Shown: positions 41,763 through 49,530 of the stretch, piece after piece
Layout of the letters: the number at the start of each line of letters is the position of its first letter
How positions within the stretch are numbered: the stretch's first letter is position 1
NCBI GenBank assembly: GCA_963663845.2
Contig: OY760650.2
Coordinates: 744,001 to 808,000 of the forward strand
Length of the DNA: 64,000 nucleotides
Source of the DNA: Versatilivorator sp963663845
GTDB lineage: Bacteria; Acidobacteriota; Terriglobia; Versatilivoradales; Versatilivoraceae
Reading direction: 5' to 3'
Program-made: the position numbers and the translations under genes
Notes under the pieces: model-generated
What the model was told of the DNA's origin: nothing
The model's database searches: none
The model's input: only the letters and a program-made list of their open reading frames with translations

Positions 41763-43115
41763 CTACCGCGCCCCGATGCGACGCAAGGCCCGGGTGGCTG
41801 CCGACACCACCTCGGGGTCGTCGTCCTTCAACAGGGGCCGCAGCCTCTCGGCGGTAGCGCTGTCCCCGATCTGCCCCAGGACCAGGCAGAGCCTTCTGCG
41901 GATCAAGCGGTTGCTGTCATTCAGGTAGTTCACCAGTTGGGGCGACACCCTGGCCTTCAATTCGAGCAGGTAGGCCTGGGCCTGCTGGTGTCTCGTCCGC
42001 TCCTTGAGGGCCGCCACCATCTGATCCAGGTACTCCGCGCGCCCCAGGCTGTAGAGGGCGAAGCTCATGGCCAGCCGCGGGGCCGGCTTCTTCTCGGCCA
42101 GGAAGGCGCTCGACACATCTCCCGCCACCGAATCATCTCCCGCCCGGCCGATGCCCTCGGCGGCGAACTGGCGGTACCTGGATTCCCCGTCTCTCAGGTG
42201 GCGGCGGAACACGGGCAGCGAGGCGGCGTCGCCGATGAGCGCCATGGCCTCCAGGCAATTCAGCCGGACGTCGCGGCCGGGATTCTGATCGTAGAGTGTC
42301 TGAATCTGGGGGAGCGCCTCCAGGCTCTTGAACAACCCCAGGGTCAGGAGGGTCTCGTTGCGCACCTTCTTGTTCGTATTCAAAAGATAGGGCTGGATCT
42401 CCCCCGCCACCGACGGGTCCCTGATCTTGTAGAACGACCGCAGGATGGCCACCTGAAGATCGGGTTCGGCGCCGTTCATGCCCTCGACCATCTTGGGAAT
42501 CGCCGCCCCTCCCCGCAACACCCCCAGGGCGTTGGCCGCGTAGAAGCGCACCTCTCCATGGGGGTCGCGCAGGCGCTCGGCGATGCCGTCGATGACCGCC
42601 GGCGCCACCGTCACGTCGGGCTCGATGACGGTATCGTCGCCGGCGCCCGGGCCGCTGAAGGGATTCAGCCGCCTGTAGAGGCGCTTGGCCTCCCGGGTCA
42701 GAAAGGAGCCGGCGTCCTTCTCGGTATAGAGGTTGACCAGGGCGATGACGGCCTCCCGGCGCACTTCCGGCACCCCGTCCTCGAGAGCGTTCAGCAACAT
42801 GGTGACGGCGCCGGGATCCCTGATCAGACCCAGGGACCTGACGGCCGCGCGGCGAACCCCTGGGTCCTCGTCCCCCACCGCCCCCAGCAGCGGGGGGGTG
42901 GCTTCCCGGCTGAGCGTCTGGCCCAGCTCCCTGGCCGCCTTCCTGCGATCGCCGGCCTTCTTGCTCCTCAGCTTTTCCCGCAGTTCCTCGATCGAGTCCC
43001 CCATGGCGAAGGGGACCAGCGGAGCTCCGGCGGGGCTCAGGAGGAGCAACCCAATGGCCAGGCCGGCCAGCAGGATGCGGCAACCCTCTTTTCTCGCCCT
43101 CGATGAAACGCTCAT
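41763..43115 (-). CDS. Exported HEAT-repeat protein
   Basis: A 450-residue protein with an N-terminal signal peptide (LLAGLAIGLLLLSPAGAPL, about 15-33) and about ten HEAT/PBS-lyase repeats of about 31-37 residues. Clear units include DEDPGVRRAAVRSLGLIRDP, DGVPEVRREAVIALVNLY, DPHGEVRFYAANALGVLRGG and, at the end, DDDPEVVSAATRALRRIGA. The repeats form an alpha solenoid for protein binding in the periplasm. The partner is unknown. It lies between the two coiled-coil cassette clusters, on the opposite strand. Confidence 0.88.
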   Translation of the reverse strand: MSVSSRARKEGCRILLAGLAIGLLLLSPAGAPLVPFAMGDSIEELREKLRSKKAGDRRKAARELGQTLSREATPPLLGAVGDEDPGVRRAAVRSLGLIRDPGAVTMLLNALEDGVPEVRREAVIALVNLYTEKDAGSFLTREAKRLYRRLNPFSGPGAGDDTVIEPDVTVAPAVIDGIAERLRDPHGEVRFYAANALGVLRGGAAIPKMVEGMNGAEPDLQVAILRSFYKIRDPSVAGEIQPYLLNTNKKVRNETLLTLGLFKSLEALPQIQTLYDQNPGRDVRLNCLEAMALIGDAASLPVFRRHLRDGESRYRQFAAEGIGRAGDDSVAGDVSSAFLAEKKPAPRLAMSFALYSLGRAEYLDQMVAALKERTRHQQAQAYLLELKARVSPQLVNYLNDSNRLIRRRLCLVLGQIGDSATAERLRPLLKDDDPEVVSAATRALRRIGAR

Positions 43116-43267
43116 GCTTGCCTCTTTTCTGAATCTGACCGATCCAATCCGGGAAGGGGCCGCACCCTTCCAGCCATGGCGGCCCCGAGCTCATTGTCCC
43201 ATATTCCCGCGGTGGGGTACAGGCCCGGCGCGGGGCCGGCCAAGGCCATCCCACGCCGAACCCCATT

Positions 43268-43369
43268 GTAGGGGCAACCCTTGTGGTTGCCCTCCCTTGT
43301 GGTTGCCCGGTTTTTCCCGTTCGCCCGGCCAGCGCCGCCTATGGGGCGCCCACAAGGGACGCCCCTACG
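43268..43369. repeat. Family C inverted repeat (GTAGGGGCAACCC)
   Basis: GTAGGGGCAACCCTTGTGG at the left and CACAAGGGACGCCCCTAC at the right are inverted ends of a roughly 100-base palindromic element. Other copies lie at 48275-48359 (opposite orientation) and 56771-56856. It is a small non-coding dispersed repeat, sitting here between the DUF2085 and HEAT genes. Confidence 0.75.
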
Positions 43370-43874
43370 CTGAGGGTGGGTAGCGCCGGATAGTCCTGCG
43401 GGGCCGGCTCTCCAGGTACAGGACCAGGTAGAGCCCCAACCCCAGGCCGGCCGGCCCGCCGGTCGTGACCCGCGACCAGAGGGTGCTGCTCCAGACTCCA
43501 ACCAGGTCCAGGCCGGCGTCCAGGCCCGTGAGCAGCAGCGGACCCGCCAGCAGGGCCCGATGGCCCAGCAACCAGGTGGAACGGCCGCGGGCCAGGGGCG
43601 CCGACAGCACTCCCAGGAACCCGCCCAGGTAGAGGGCCAGGCAACGGTTGCACACAGGCAGGAAGACGCCCGCCAGGCTGAGGGAGCGCTGGGGGTCCTG
43701 GTGGCAGAGGTGGGAAAAGACATACCGGACCGACAAGGCCGCCCCGGGCTCTCCGTGGAGAACCATCCAGGGGGACAGCAGGATGGCGGCGCAGCAGATC
43801 CCGGAACCCACCAGCAGAAGGGGCCAGGGCCACCGGCGGCGGGAGGGATGGTGGGAAGATCGGGTGGGGTTCAT
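43365..43874 (-). CDS. DUF2085 family membrane protein
   Basis: A 169-residue protein with about four membrane helices. The family signature is the Cys-rich stretch SHLCHQDPQRSL (about residue 55) and FLPVCNRCLALYLGGF (about 70-86), with three Cys and one His that could bind a metal. It is common in Acidobacteria and Chloroflexi. The ATG at 43874 is preceded by CCTCCA rather than a good ribosome site. It is divergent from the second cassette cluster. Function not known. Confidence 0.8.
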   Translation of the reverse strand: MNPTRSSHHPSRRRWPWPLLLVGSGICCAAILLSPWMVLHGEPGAALSVRYVFSHLCHQDPQRSLSLAGVFLPVCNRCLALYLGGFLGVLSAPLARGRSTWLLGHRALLAGPLLLTGLDAGLDLVGVWSSTLWSRVTTGGPAGLGLGLYLVLYLESRPRRTIRRYPPSA

Positions 43875-44011
43875 TGGAGGATGCCCCCGGGCTGTCGCCC
43901 GGGGCTACCCTGAGCCGCAGCTTCGCTGCTCCAAAAGGATGGATTTTTCAAGAGCGTTTCCCTGTGGGCGGGTCATTCAACTCCTGTCTCGCGCCGTCCG
44001 AACCCATACTT

Positions 44012-44125
44012 TCGACAGTCGGGACTATTGTGGTATTCTTTTCCGGTGAGCCGTCAACAACAAAACATCCTGGCTTGCCTGATCTCCCTCTCAGCGGGTC
44101 CGTTATAGTGGAAGGAGAATCAGCA
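44012..44125 (+). promoter_or_regulatory. Cassette 5 promoter and conserved leader
   Basis: TCGACA (44012-44017), a 16-base spacer, and extended -10 TGG-TATTCT (44034-44039). The leader hairpin is CTGA (44079-44082) / TCAG (44091-44094), a full compensatory change relative to cassettes 1 and 2. GAAGGAG lies before the ATG. Confidence 0.6.
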
Positions 44126-44491
44126 ATGACCATCAGCGCGGAATTGATTGCGATCGGCATTCTGGGCGTGTCCCTGGTCAGCCTGGGATGGAAGGTGACC
44201 GGAGACTTGCGCCAGGAAATCCACCGCGTATACGACAAGGTGACCGGAGACCTGCAAAAGGAGATCCACCTGGTACGCAAAGACGTTACCGTACTTGGCG
44301 ATCGCATCGACCACCTGGATCATCGCATCGACCACCTGGATCACCGCATCGGCAACCTGGATCACCGCATCGGCAACTTGGATCACCGCATCGGCAACCT
44401 GGAACAGTCCATGGCCCGGCTGGAAGGCTGGATGGAGGGTCGATTTATCAAGCAACCGGAGTTGAAAGCCAAGCCGGCAACCAGCCGCTGA
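44126..44491 (+). CDS. Coiled-coil membrane protein, cassette 5 (heptad-expanded)
   Basis: A 121-residue member, the longest of the small-cassette family. Membrane helix ELIAIGILGVSLVSLGWKV, then a duplicated DLRQEIHRVYDKVTG / DLQKEIHLVRKDVTV, then about five exact seven-residue repeats (DHRIDHL, DHRIGNL) before the common EQSMARLEGW block and tail ELKAKPATSR. The heptads are a classic left-handed coiled coil with Ile and Leu at a and d. Expansion is in 21-base units (about 44299-44402). Own promoter. Function unknown. Confidence 0.75.
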   Translation: MTISAELIAIGILGVSLVSLGWKVTGDLRQEIHRVYDKVTGDLQKEIHLVRKDVTVLGDRIDHLDHRIDHLDHRIGNLDHRIGNLDHRIGNLEQSMARLEGWMEGRFIKQPELKAKPATSR

Positions 44492-44720
44492 TCGAGCCCG
44501 CCTGAGCCCCCGCACTTACGTAACCATCCCCCCTGCATAAAATTCATTCCCCCACGACGCTGCCGGACGCCTCCCCGGGCTGTCGCCCGGGGCTACCCTG
44601 AGCCGCAGTTACGCTGCTCGATAAGGATGGCTTTCTGAGAGCGTATCCCTGTGGGCAGGTCATTCAACTCCTGTCTCACGCCTTCCGAACCCATACTTTC
44701 GACAGTCGGGACTATTGTGG

Positions 44721-44811
44721 TATTCTTTTCCGGTGAGCCGTCAACAACAAAACATCCTGGCTTGCCTGATCTCCCTCTCAGCGGGTCCGTTATAGTGAAA
44801 GGAGAATCAGC
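44721..44811 (+). promoter_or_regulatory. Cassette 6 promoter and conserved leader
   Basis: Extended -10 TGG-TATTCT (44721-44726) with TCGACA 16 bases upstream (44699-44704). Leader hairpin CTGA (44766-44769) / TCAG (44778-44781), then AAAGGAG. Nearly identical to cassette 5. The 320 bases between cassettes 5 and 6 hold only this and the partial Y1-element arm. Confidence 0.6.
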
Positions 44812-45048
44812 ATGACCATCAGCGCGGAATTGATTGCAATCGGCATTCTGGGCGTGTCCCTGGTCAGCCTGGGATGGAAGGTGACCGGAGACTTGCGCCA
44901 GGAAATCCACCGCGTGCGCAATGATGTCGCCAAGCTTGGTGATCGCATCGGCAGGCTGGAACAGCGCATGGCCCGATTGGAGGGCTGGATCGAGGCTCGA
45001 TTTATCAAGCAGCCGGAGTTGAAGGCCAGACCCGCAACCAGCCGCTGA
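44812..45048 (+). CDS. Coiled-coil membrane protein, cassette 6
   Basis: A 78-residue sister of cassette 5 without the heptad expansion: membrane helix ELIAIGILGVSLVSLGWKV, DLRQEIHRVRNDVAKL, GDRIGRLEQRMARLEGWIEA and tail ELKARPATSR. The comparison with cassette 5 shows directly that one duplication product gained (or the other lost) about 43 residues of coiled coil. Function unknown. Confidence 0.72.
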   Translation: MTISAELIAIGILGVSLVSLGWKVTGDLRQEIHRVRNDVAKLGDRIGRLEQRMARLEGWIEARFIKQPELKARPATSR

Positions 45049-45191
45049 CCGAGGGTCGCTCCCACCTGATCCTCGGCAGATACGTATCCATCTCCCTTGC
45101 ACAAGATTCATTCCCCCACGACGCTGCCGGCGCTGGCAATCCGATGGCTTGCGCCGGGGCGTTTTTTTGGAGAAGCATTGCGTCACCTAAC

Positions 45192-46243
45192 GGGTGCTTC
45201 CTATTCGCCGCATTCGCGGCTGGATCGGCGCAGAATCCATACAACCCCGGGCTTCCGCCCGGGGCTACACGCGGGCGCTGCTCCGCAGCTCTATAAGGAT
45301 GGCCTGTAGGGGGCGTCTCGCCGGATAACCCACGTCAACCGCAGCTTCGCAGCTCCCCCAAAAATACGACACTGCCTGAACACCACGATTTATTTGGACC
45401 TCTCCCCCATAACCACGAAGGTGCATGGACGCAACGACATAAAATAGATCGCTTTCTCCCTCACATCATCGTGCCGCGAACGCGGCCTCAGCAAGGGTCC
45501 GTGGACGTTAGCCATCAGAAGAACCCAACGGAGGGAGACAAACGTGACCACCTACAGCAAACTGACCTACCATGTGGTATTCAGTACCAAGTACCGCGTC
45601 AAATCAATTCGGGAGCAGATCCGGGAACCGCTTTATCGATATATCGGAGGGATTATTCGGAACCGGGCTGGCCACCTGATCGAAATCGGCGGCATTGAAG
45701 ATCACCTGCACATATTGGCCAATTTTTCGCCGGCATGTTCCGTTTCCGCTATGGTTCGGGACACCAAGGCCCTCGCTTCACGATGGGCCAACGGACTCCC
45801 CGAAACCAAAAATCGCCTGGAATGGCAAAGGGGCTACGGGGCGTTCACGGTGAGCCATTCCAAAATCGCATCCGTGCGCACCTACATCTTGAATCAGCGC
45901 GAACATCATCGGAAACAGACCGTCGAGCAAGAATTCATCGAATTACTGAAACGCCACCACATTGAGTTCGATACACGCTACCTCTTCGAGGCTGAACACC
46001 AGGGGTGATCGTAACGCAGCCTCACATCCGGTGTTCATCAAAAAAGATTCTTCCCCAGGGCAGTGTCGTAGGTTGTAGGAGAGCTGCGAAGCTGCGGTTG
46101 GCGTCGCGAACCGAGGAAACGTCACCTACGAGCCATCCTTACAGAGCAGCGGAGCTGCGTCCTCGTGTAGCCCCGGGCGGAAGCCCGGGGTCCTTTGGGT
46201 TCCCCGCAAACCCAGCCGCGGACGCGGCGAATAAGAAGCACCC
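45192..46243. mobile_element. Y1-transposase element with 184-bp inverted arms, copy 2 (intact)
   Basis: About 1052 bases with left arm 45192-45376 and inverted right arm 46060-46243. Arm structure equals that of 28033-29076: GGGTGC end, CGCATTCGCGG, a CCCGGGCTTCCGCCCGGGG palindrome, GCAGCTCTATAAGGATGG, and CGACACTGC inner end. The transposase inside is on the plus strand and has an intact catalytic motif. About 165 bases between the left arm and the gene and 50 after it show nothing else. The element lies just after cassette 6. Confidence 0.78.
45544..46008 (+). CDS. Y1/HUH transposase (IS200/RAYT type), intact
   Basis: A 154-residue single-strand transposase. GTG start with GGAGG upstream (ACGGAGGGAG). 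Seen: LTYHVVFSTKYRVKSI (about 7-22), the HUH metal site EDHLHILANF with His54 and His56, and the nucleophile in VRTYILNQ with Tyr114 and Gln118. It should nick and join single-stranded DNA at the element ends. It is about 80% identical by eye to the copy at 28269-28733, which has Asn at the position of His56. It may act on both elements and on partial arms near the coiled-coil cassettes. Confidence 0.88.
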   Translation: MTTYSKLTYHVVFSTKYRVKSIREQIREPLYRYIGGIIRNRAGHLIEIGGIEDHLHILANFSPACSVSAMVRDTKALASRWANGLPETKNRLEWQRGYGAFTVSHSKIASVRTYILNQREHHRKQTVEQEFIELLKRHHIEFDTRYLFEAEHQG

Positions 46244-46364
46244 GTTCGGCAAGGCACCGCCTCCCCAAAAAAACCCCGCCCCACGCCACCATCACCCGCT
46301 GCCGCCACCTACCATCGCCCCCCCACTTGCCGACCCTTCCCTACCTTCTCGCGTACCCCCTCCA

Positions 46365-46425
46365 ACCCCTTCGTGTCCCTTCGTCGTTCTTCGTGGCCCT
46401 TCCTGGATCACTCTTTCGACCCCGC
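46365..46425. repeat. Family A repeat fragment
   Basis: CCCTTCGTCGTTCTTCGTGG and CCTGGATCACTCTTTCGACC match the middle and tail of the family A repeat at 1-97. With the Y1-element arm to its left it fills the 430 gene-free bases before the acyl-CoA dehydrogenase stop. Confidence 0.55.
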
Positions 46426-46438
46426 AACGCCCCCCCTC

Positions 46439-47644
46439 TCACGACTCCGGCGCCGGCGGCAAATCGCAGCGGCGGGGCTTGTCGCTGCGGAAGCCCAGGG
46501 CGTAGTCGGCCTGCATGAGGGTGTGGATCTCGCGTGTGCCCTCGTAGATGGCGGCCCCCTTGCAGTTTCGGTAGTAGCGGCCCACCGGGTATTCGTCCGA
46601 GAAGCCGTAGGCGCCGTGGATCTGCACCGCGTCCGAGGCGGCCCGCTCCGAGGCCACGGTGGCGTGCCACTTGGCCAGGGAGGTCTCGCGGTTGTTGCGG
46701 CGTCCCTGGTTCTTGAGCCAGCCGCAACGAAGCCACAGCAGCCGGGAGGTCTCGTAGTCCCGCACCATGCCGGCGATCATCTGCTTGACCAGTTGGTGGC
46801 GGGCGATGGGCGCCTCGAAGGCGCGCCGGCCCAGGGCGTACTTCCGGCTGGCGTCCAGGCAGGCCCGAATCAGCCCGGTGGCCCCGGCCGCCACCGTGTA
46901 GCGTCCCTGCTCCAGGGCGAACATGGCGATCTTGAACCCCTCGCCCTCCTTTCCCAGCCGGTTGGCGGCGGGGACCCGCACGTCCTGAAGACTGAAGAAC
47001 CCGGTGTTTCCCGCCCGGATGCCCCACTTCCGGTGGAGGGTCCCGCTGGAAAACCCCTCCATGGTGCGTTCCACCAGGAAGGCGCTCAGGCCGCGGTGGT
47101 CCCGGCGTTCCCTCTTGCCGGGATCGGTCCAGGCGAACACCAGGAAGTGGTCGGCCACGTCGGCCAGCGAGATCCAGGTCTTTTCGCCGTTGAGAAGGTA
47201 GTGGGCGCCGTCGCGCCGGGCCGTGGTCCGGATGCCCACCACGTCGCTGCCGGCGTCGGGCTCGGTCAGGCCGAAGGTGGCGATCTTCTCCCCCCGGGCC
47301 TGGGGCTTCAGCCAGCGCTCCTTCTGCTCCTCGCTGCCCCAGCTCAGCAGGGTCAGGCCGTGCAGCGCCAGGTGCACCGAGAGAATGACCCGCAGCGAGG
47401 TGTCCCCGTATTCCAGCTCCTCGCAGGCCAGCCCCAGGCTGATGTAGTCGAAGTCGAAACCGCCGTGGCGGGAGGGAATGCAGAGGCCCAGCAGGCCCAG
47501 CCGGGCCATCCCGGGCAGCAGGGATGGGTCGAATCGGCCCTCCGAGTCGTTGCGGCCGATGTCCGGCAACACCTCCCGCGAGACGAACTGCCGCACCAGC
47601 TCCCGCACGCTCAGATGGACCTCGGAGAGATCGAAGCCGATCAT
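46439..47644 (-). CDS. Acyl-CoA dehydrogenase
   Basis: A 401-residue FAD enzyme catalysing alpha,beta-dehydrogenation of an acyl-CoA, passing electrons to ETF. The N-terminal helical domain is followed by FGLTEPDAGSDVVGIRTTA (about residue 124) and GEKTWISLADVADHFLVF (about 152), which bind FAD and substrate. The C-terminal helical domain has IHGAYGFSDEYPVGRYYR (about 348) and the catalytic-base region IYEGTREIHTLMQADYALG (about 372), with Glu in IYEG as in short-chain and glutaryl-CoA dehydrogenases. Length is normal. No other beta-oxidation gene is adjacent. Chain-length specificity unknown. Confidence 0.92.
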   Translation of the reverse strand: MIGFDLSEVHLSVRELVRQFVSREVLPDIGRNDSEGRFDPSLLPGMARLGLLGLCIPSRHGGFDFDYISLGLACEELEYGDTSLRVILSVHLALHGLTLLSWGSEEQKERWLKPQARGEKIATFGLTEPDAGSDVVGIRTTARRDGAHYLLNGEKTWISLADVADHFLVFAWTDPGKRERRDHRGLSAFLVERTMEGFSSGTLHRKWGIRAGNTGFFSLQDVRVPAANRLGKEGEGFKIAMFALEQGRYTVAAGATGLIRACLDASRKYALGRRAFEAPIARHQLVKQMIAGMVRDYETSRLLWLRCGWLKNQGRRNNRETSLAKWHATVASERAASDAVQIHGAYGFSDEYPVGRYYRNCKGAAIYEGTREIHTLMQADYALGFRSDKPRRCDLPPAPES

Positions 47645-47720
47645 GCCACTCCCCCATGCCGTCCCCGCCTCCGGAACCCGCCAGGCTCCGGCTGCAAGGG
47701 GACGAGACCCGACCGGCCGT

Positions 47721-48155
47721 TCAGGAATGCAGCGACCGCAGGTAGGCCGACAGGACCACCACCACCAGTCCCAGCACCAGGCCCCAGGTCAGCAGCCGGC
47801 TTCGCGGGGAGAGCGGGTCGGAAGCGGGCGAACGCCCGGCCAGAGCCGCGATGACCAGCGCCAGCACCGCCAGCGCCAGCACCACCTTGGCCAGGAAGAC
47901 CTCCAGGTTGGGCGCCAGGGCGGTCCTCCAGCCCAAGTGGGTATTGTAGAGACCCGAAATCAGGGTGCCGGCGATGCCGCCGTGGACCAGCATCTTGAGG
48001 CGGATCTTGAGGCTCAGAAAGAAGTTCCGCCGGCTCTCGGTGCTCTGCGCGGCCAGGGCCGGACGCAGCACCAGCACCAGGAAGGCGGCCGATCCGATCA
48101 GGACGGCCACCGAAGACAAGTGCAGCCAGCGCATCAGCAGGTTCAACCACTCCAT
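47721..48155 (-). CDS. Small four-helix membrane protein (CopD/DUF2269-like)
   Basis: A 144-residue integral membrane protein with four helices: about 8-30 (LSSVAVLIGSAAFLVLVL), 55-75, 82-103 and 120-140. The WLHLSSVAVLIGS start with a His in helix 1, and MLVHGGIAGTLISGLYNTHLG in helix 2, recall the CopD and DUF2269 families, which may bind haem or copper through such His residues. The start is ATG 48155 with AAAGGAG upstream; the frame is open further, but upstream sequence is repeat. It is 76 bases upstream of the acyl-CoA dehydrogenase on the same strand. Confidence 0.7.
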   Translation of the reverse strand: MEWLNLLMRWLHLSSVAVLIGSAAFLVLVLRPALAAQSTESRRNFFLSLKIRLKMLVHGGIAGTLISGLYNTHLGWRTALAPNLEVFLAKVVLALAVLALVIAALAGRSPASDPLSPRSRLLTWGLVLGLVVVVLSAYLRSLHS

Positions 48156-48274
48156 GGACCCCTCTCCTTTGGCCGGGTTGGAAGGCTTGGGGCGAACCTG
48201 CCGGCAGGCCCGCCGCGCCCTGCCGGCCATGGTACCACAAGACCGAATTGCGCCCACATTCCATGCGGGATTGG

Positions 48275-48359
48275 TGGGGCGCCCAACTTGGCCCTTGCCG
48301 CGCCAACGGCAACGACCGGGCAACCACAAGGGCGGGCAATCACAAGGGTTGCCCCTACA
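48275..48359. repeat. Family C inverted repeat, second copy
   Basis: GGGGCGCCCAACTTGGCCC on the left and CACAAGGGTTGCCCCTAC on the right, the reverse orientation of the element at 43268-43369. It lies in the 406 gene-free bases between the divergent membrane-protein and DHH genes; nothing else is seen there. Confidence 0.65.
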
Positions 48360-48561
48360 GTGGGGCGGTAGCGTGGGATGGTCCAGCCGGGATTCCCCCT
48401 TGCCCGACCGGCGGCAGGGGCGGCCCCGGGCAGGATGCCACGCCCCGGGAAAGCCCCGGGAAAGTGCTTGTCTGGAGGGGATGACTCTGGTACAACCAGC
48501 CTGCATTTCCTGCCGGGCGACATCCCGGCCGGCGGACCGGACCCACGCGGGCGGAAGCGGC

Positions 48562-49515
48562 ATGAACTGCCACATCCTCTATCACGACAACTGCTTCGAC
48601 GGCGCCTGCTCGGCCGCCGTCTTCATGCGCCTCTACCTCTCCAGGATCGAGCCGGGCGCCCGTTTCAGCCTGTTCGGCATGGCCCACCAGCCCCGCCAGA
48701 CATTTCCCGACCACCTCTTCGGCGGAGACGAGAACGCCATCGTGGACTTCAAGTACGCCAGCCACGAGCGGCTGACCTGGTGGTTCGACCACCACGCCAG
48801 CGCCTTTCTGACTCCCGAGGACGAAGCCCACTTCCGGAGCCGGAACAGCGACCGGATGTTCCACGATACCCGCTACAAGTCCTGCACCAAGATGATCGCC
48901 ACCATCGGCCAGAGCCGCTTCGGGTTCGACTTCGGGGTGCTGGAAGACCTCATCCACTGGGCCGACATCGTGGACGGCGCCCTCTACGCCAGCGCCCGGG
49001 CAGCGGTCGAGGTGGCCGAACCGGCCCAGAAGCTGGCCGCCGTCATCGAGGCCAACCGCGACACCGCCTTCTCCCACCGCATCATCCGCCGGCTCTCCCG
49101 GGAACCCCTCGACCAGGTAGCCACCCACGCCGAGGTGATGGACCGCTACCGGCCCCTGCAACGGAGCCACCTGGAGAACATCCGCATCATCGGGGAGGTC
49201 TCCGAGTGCAGCCGCGGGGTGGCCTTCTTCGACCTGATCCCCTTCGGCCTGGAGGGCTACAACAAGTTCATCCCCTACCATCTCCACCCCCAATGCGACT
49301 ACCACGTCAGCCTGATGCAGCTTCCGGAGCGCACCAAGGTCTCGGTGGGCTCCAACCCCTGGAACCCCAACCCGCGCCGGCACAACCTGGCCCGCATCTG
49401 CGAACGCTACGGCGGCGGCGGACACCCGGTAGTGGCCGCCATCTCCTTTCCGCCCGACCAGCCCGAAAAAGCCAGGCAAGCGGCGCGGGAGATCGTGGCG
49501 GAGCTGCAGGGATAA
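48562..49515 (+). CDS. DHH-family phosphoesterase
   Basis: A 317-residue protein of the DHH superfamily, whose members cleave oligonucleotides, cyclic dinucleotides or polyphosphate. The first metal motif is YHDNCFDGACSA (about residues 7-18). The hallmark Asp-His-His is WWFDHHASAF (about 74-83). The C-terminal DHHA1-like end has RYGGGGHPVVAA (about 285-297). The order matches the family, although Asp-Asn replaces Asp-x-Asp in the first motif (also seen in relatives). The start is ATG 48562; the codons before it run through repeat sequence. It stands alone before the REP array. Nucleic-acid or nucleotide substrate inferred. Confidence 0.8.
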   Translation: MNCHILYHDNCFDGACSAAVFMRLYLSRIEPGARFSLFGMAHQPRQTFPDHLFGGDENAIVDFKYASHERLTWWFDHHASAFLTPEDEAHFRSRNSDRMFHDTRYKSCTKMIATIGQSRFGFDFGVLEDLIHWADIVDGALYASARAAVEVAEPAQKLAAVIEANRDTAFSHRIIRRLSREPLDQVATHAEVMDRYRPLQRSHLENIRIIGEVSECSRGVAFFDLIPFGLEGYNKFIPYHLHPQCDYHVSLMQLPERTKVSVGSNPWNPNPRRHNLARICERYGGGGHPVVAAISFPPDQPEKARQAAREIVAELQG

Positions 49516-49530
49516 GCGGAGTTATCCGCC

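Larger units (their letters stand above)
43883..45048. repeat. Direct duplication of a cassette with its upstream region
   Basis: Two units of about 690 bases in the same direction. Unit 1 runs from about 43883, unit 2 from about 44571. Each begins with a partial arm of the Y1 element type (CCCGGGCTGTCGCCCGGGGC, then GAGCCGCAG and a GGATGG word), continues with CATACTTTCGACAGTCGGG, the promoter, the leader and one coiled-coil gene. The upstream parts are almost identical, the genes differ in repeat number, so duplication is recent. Confidence 0.75.
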
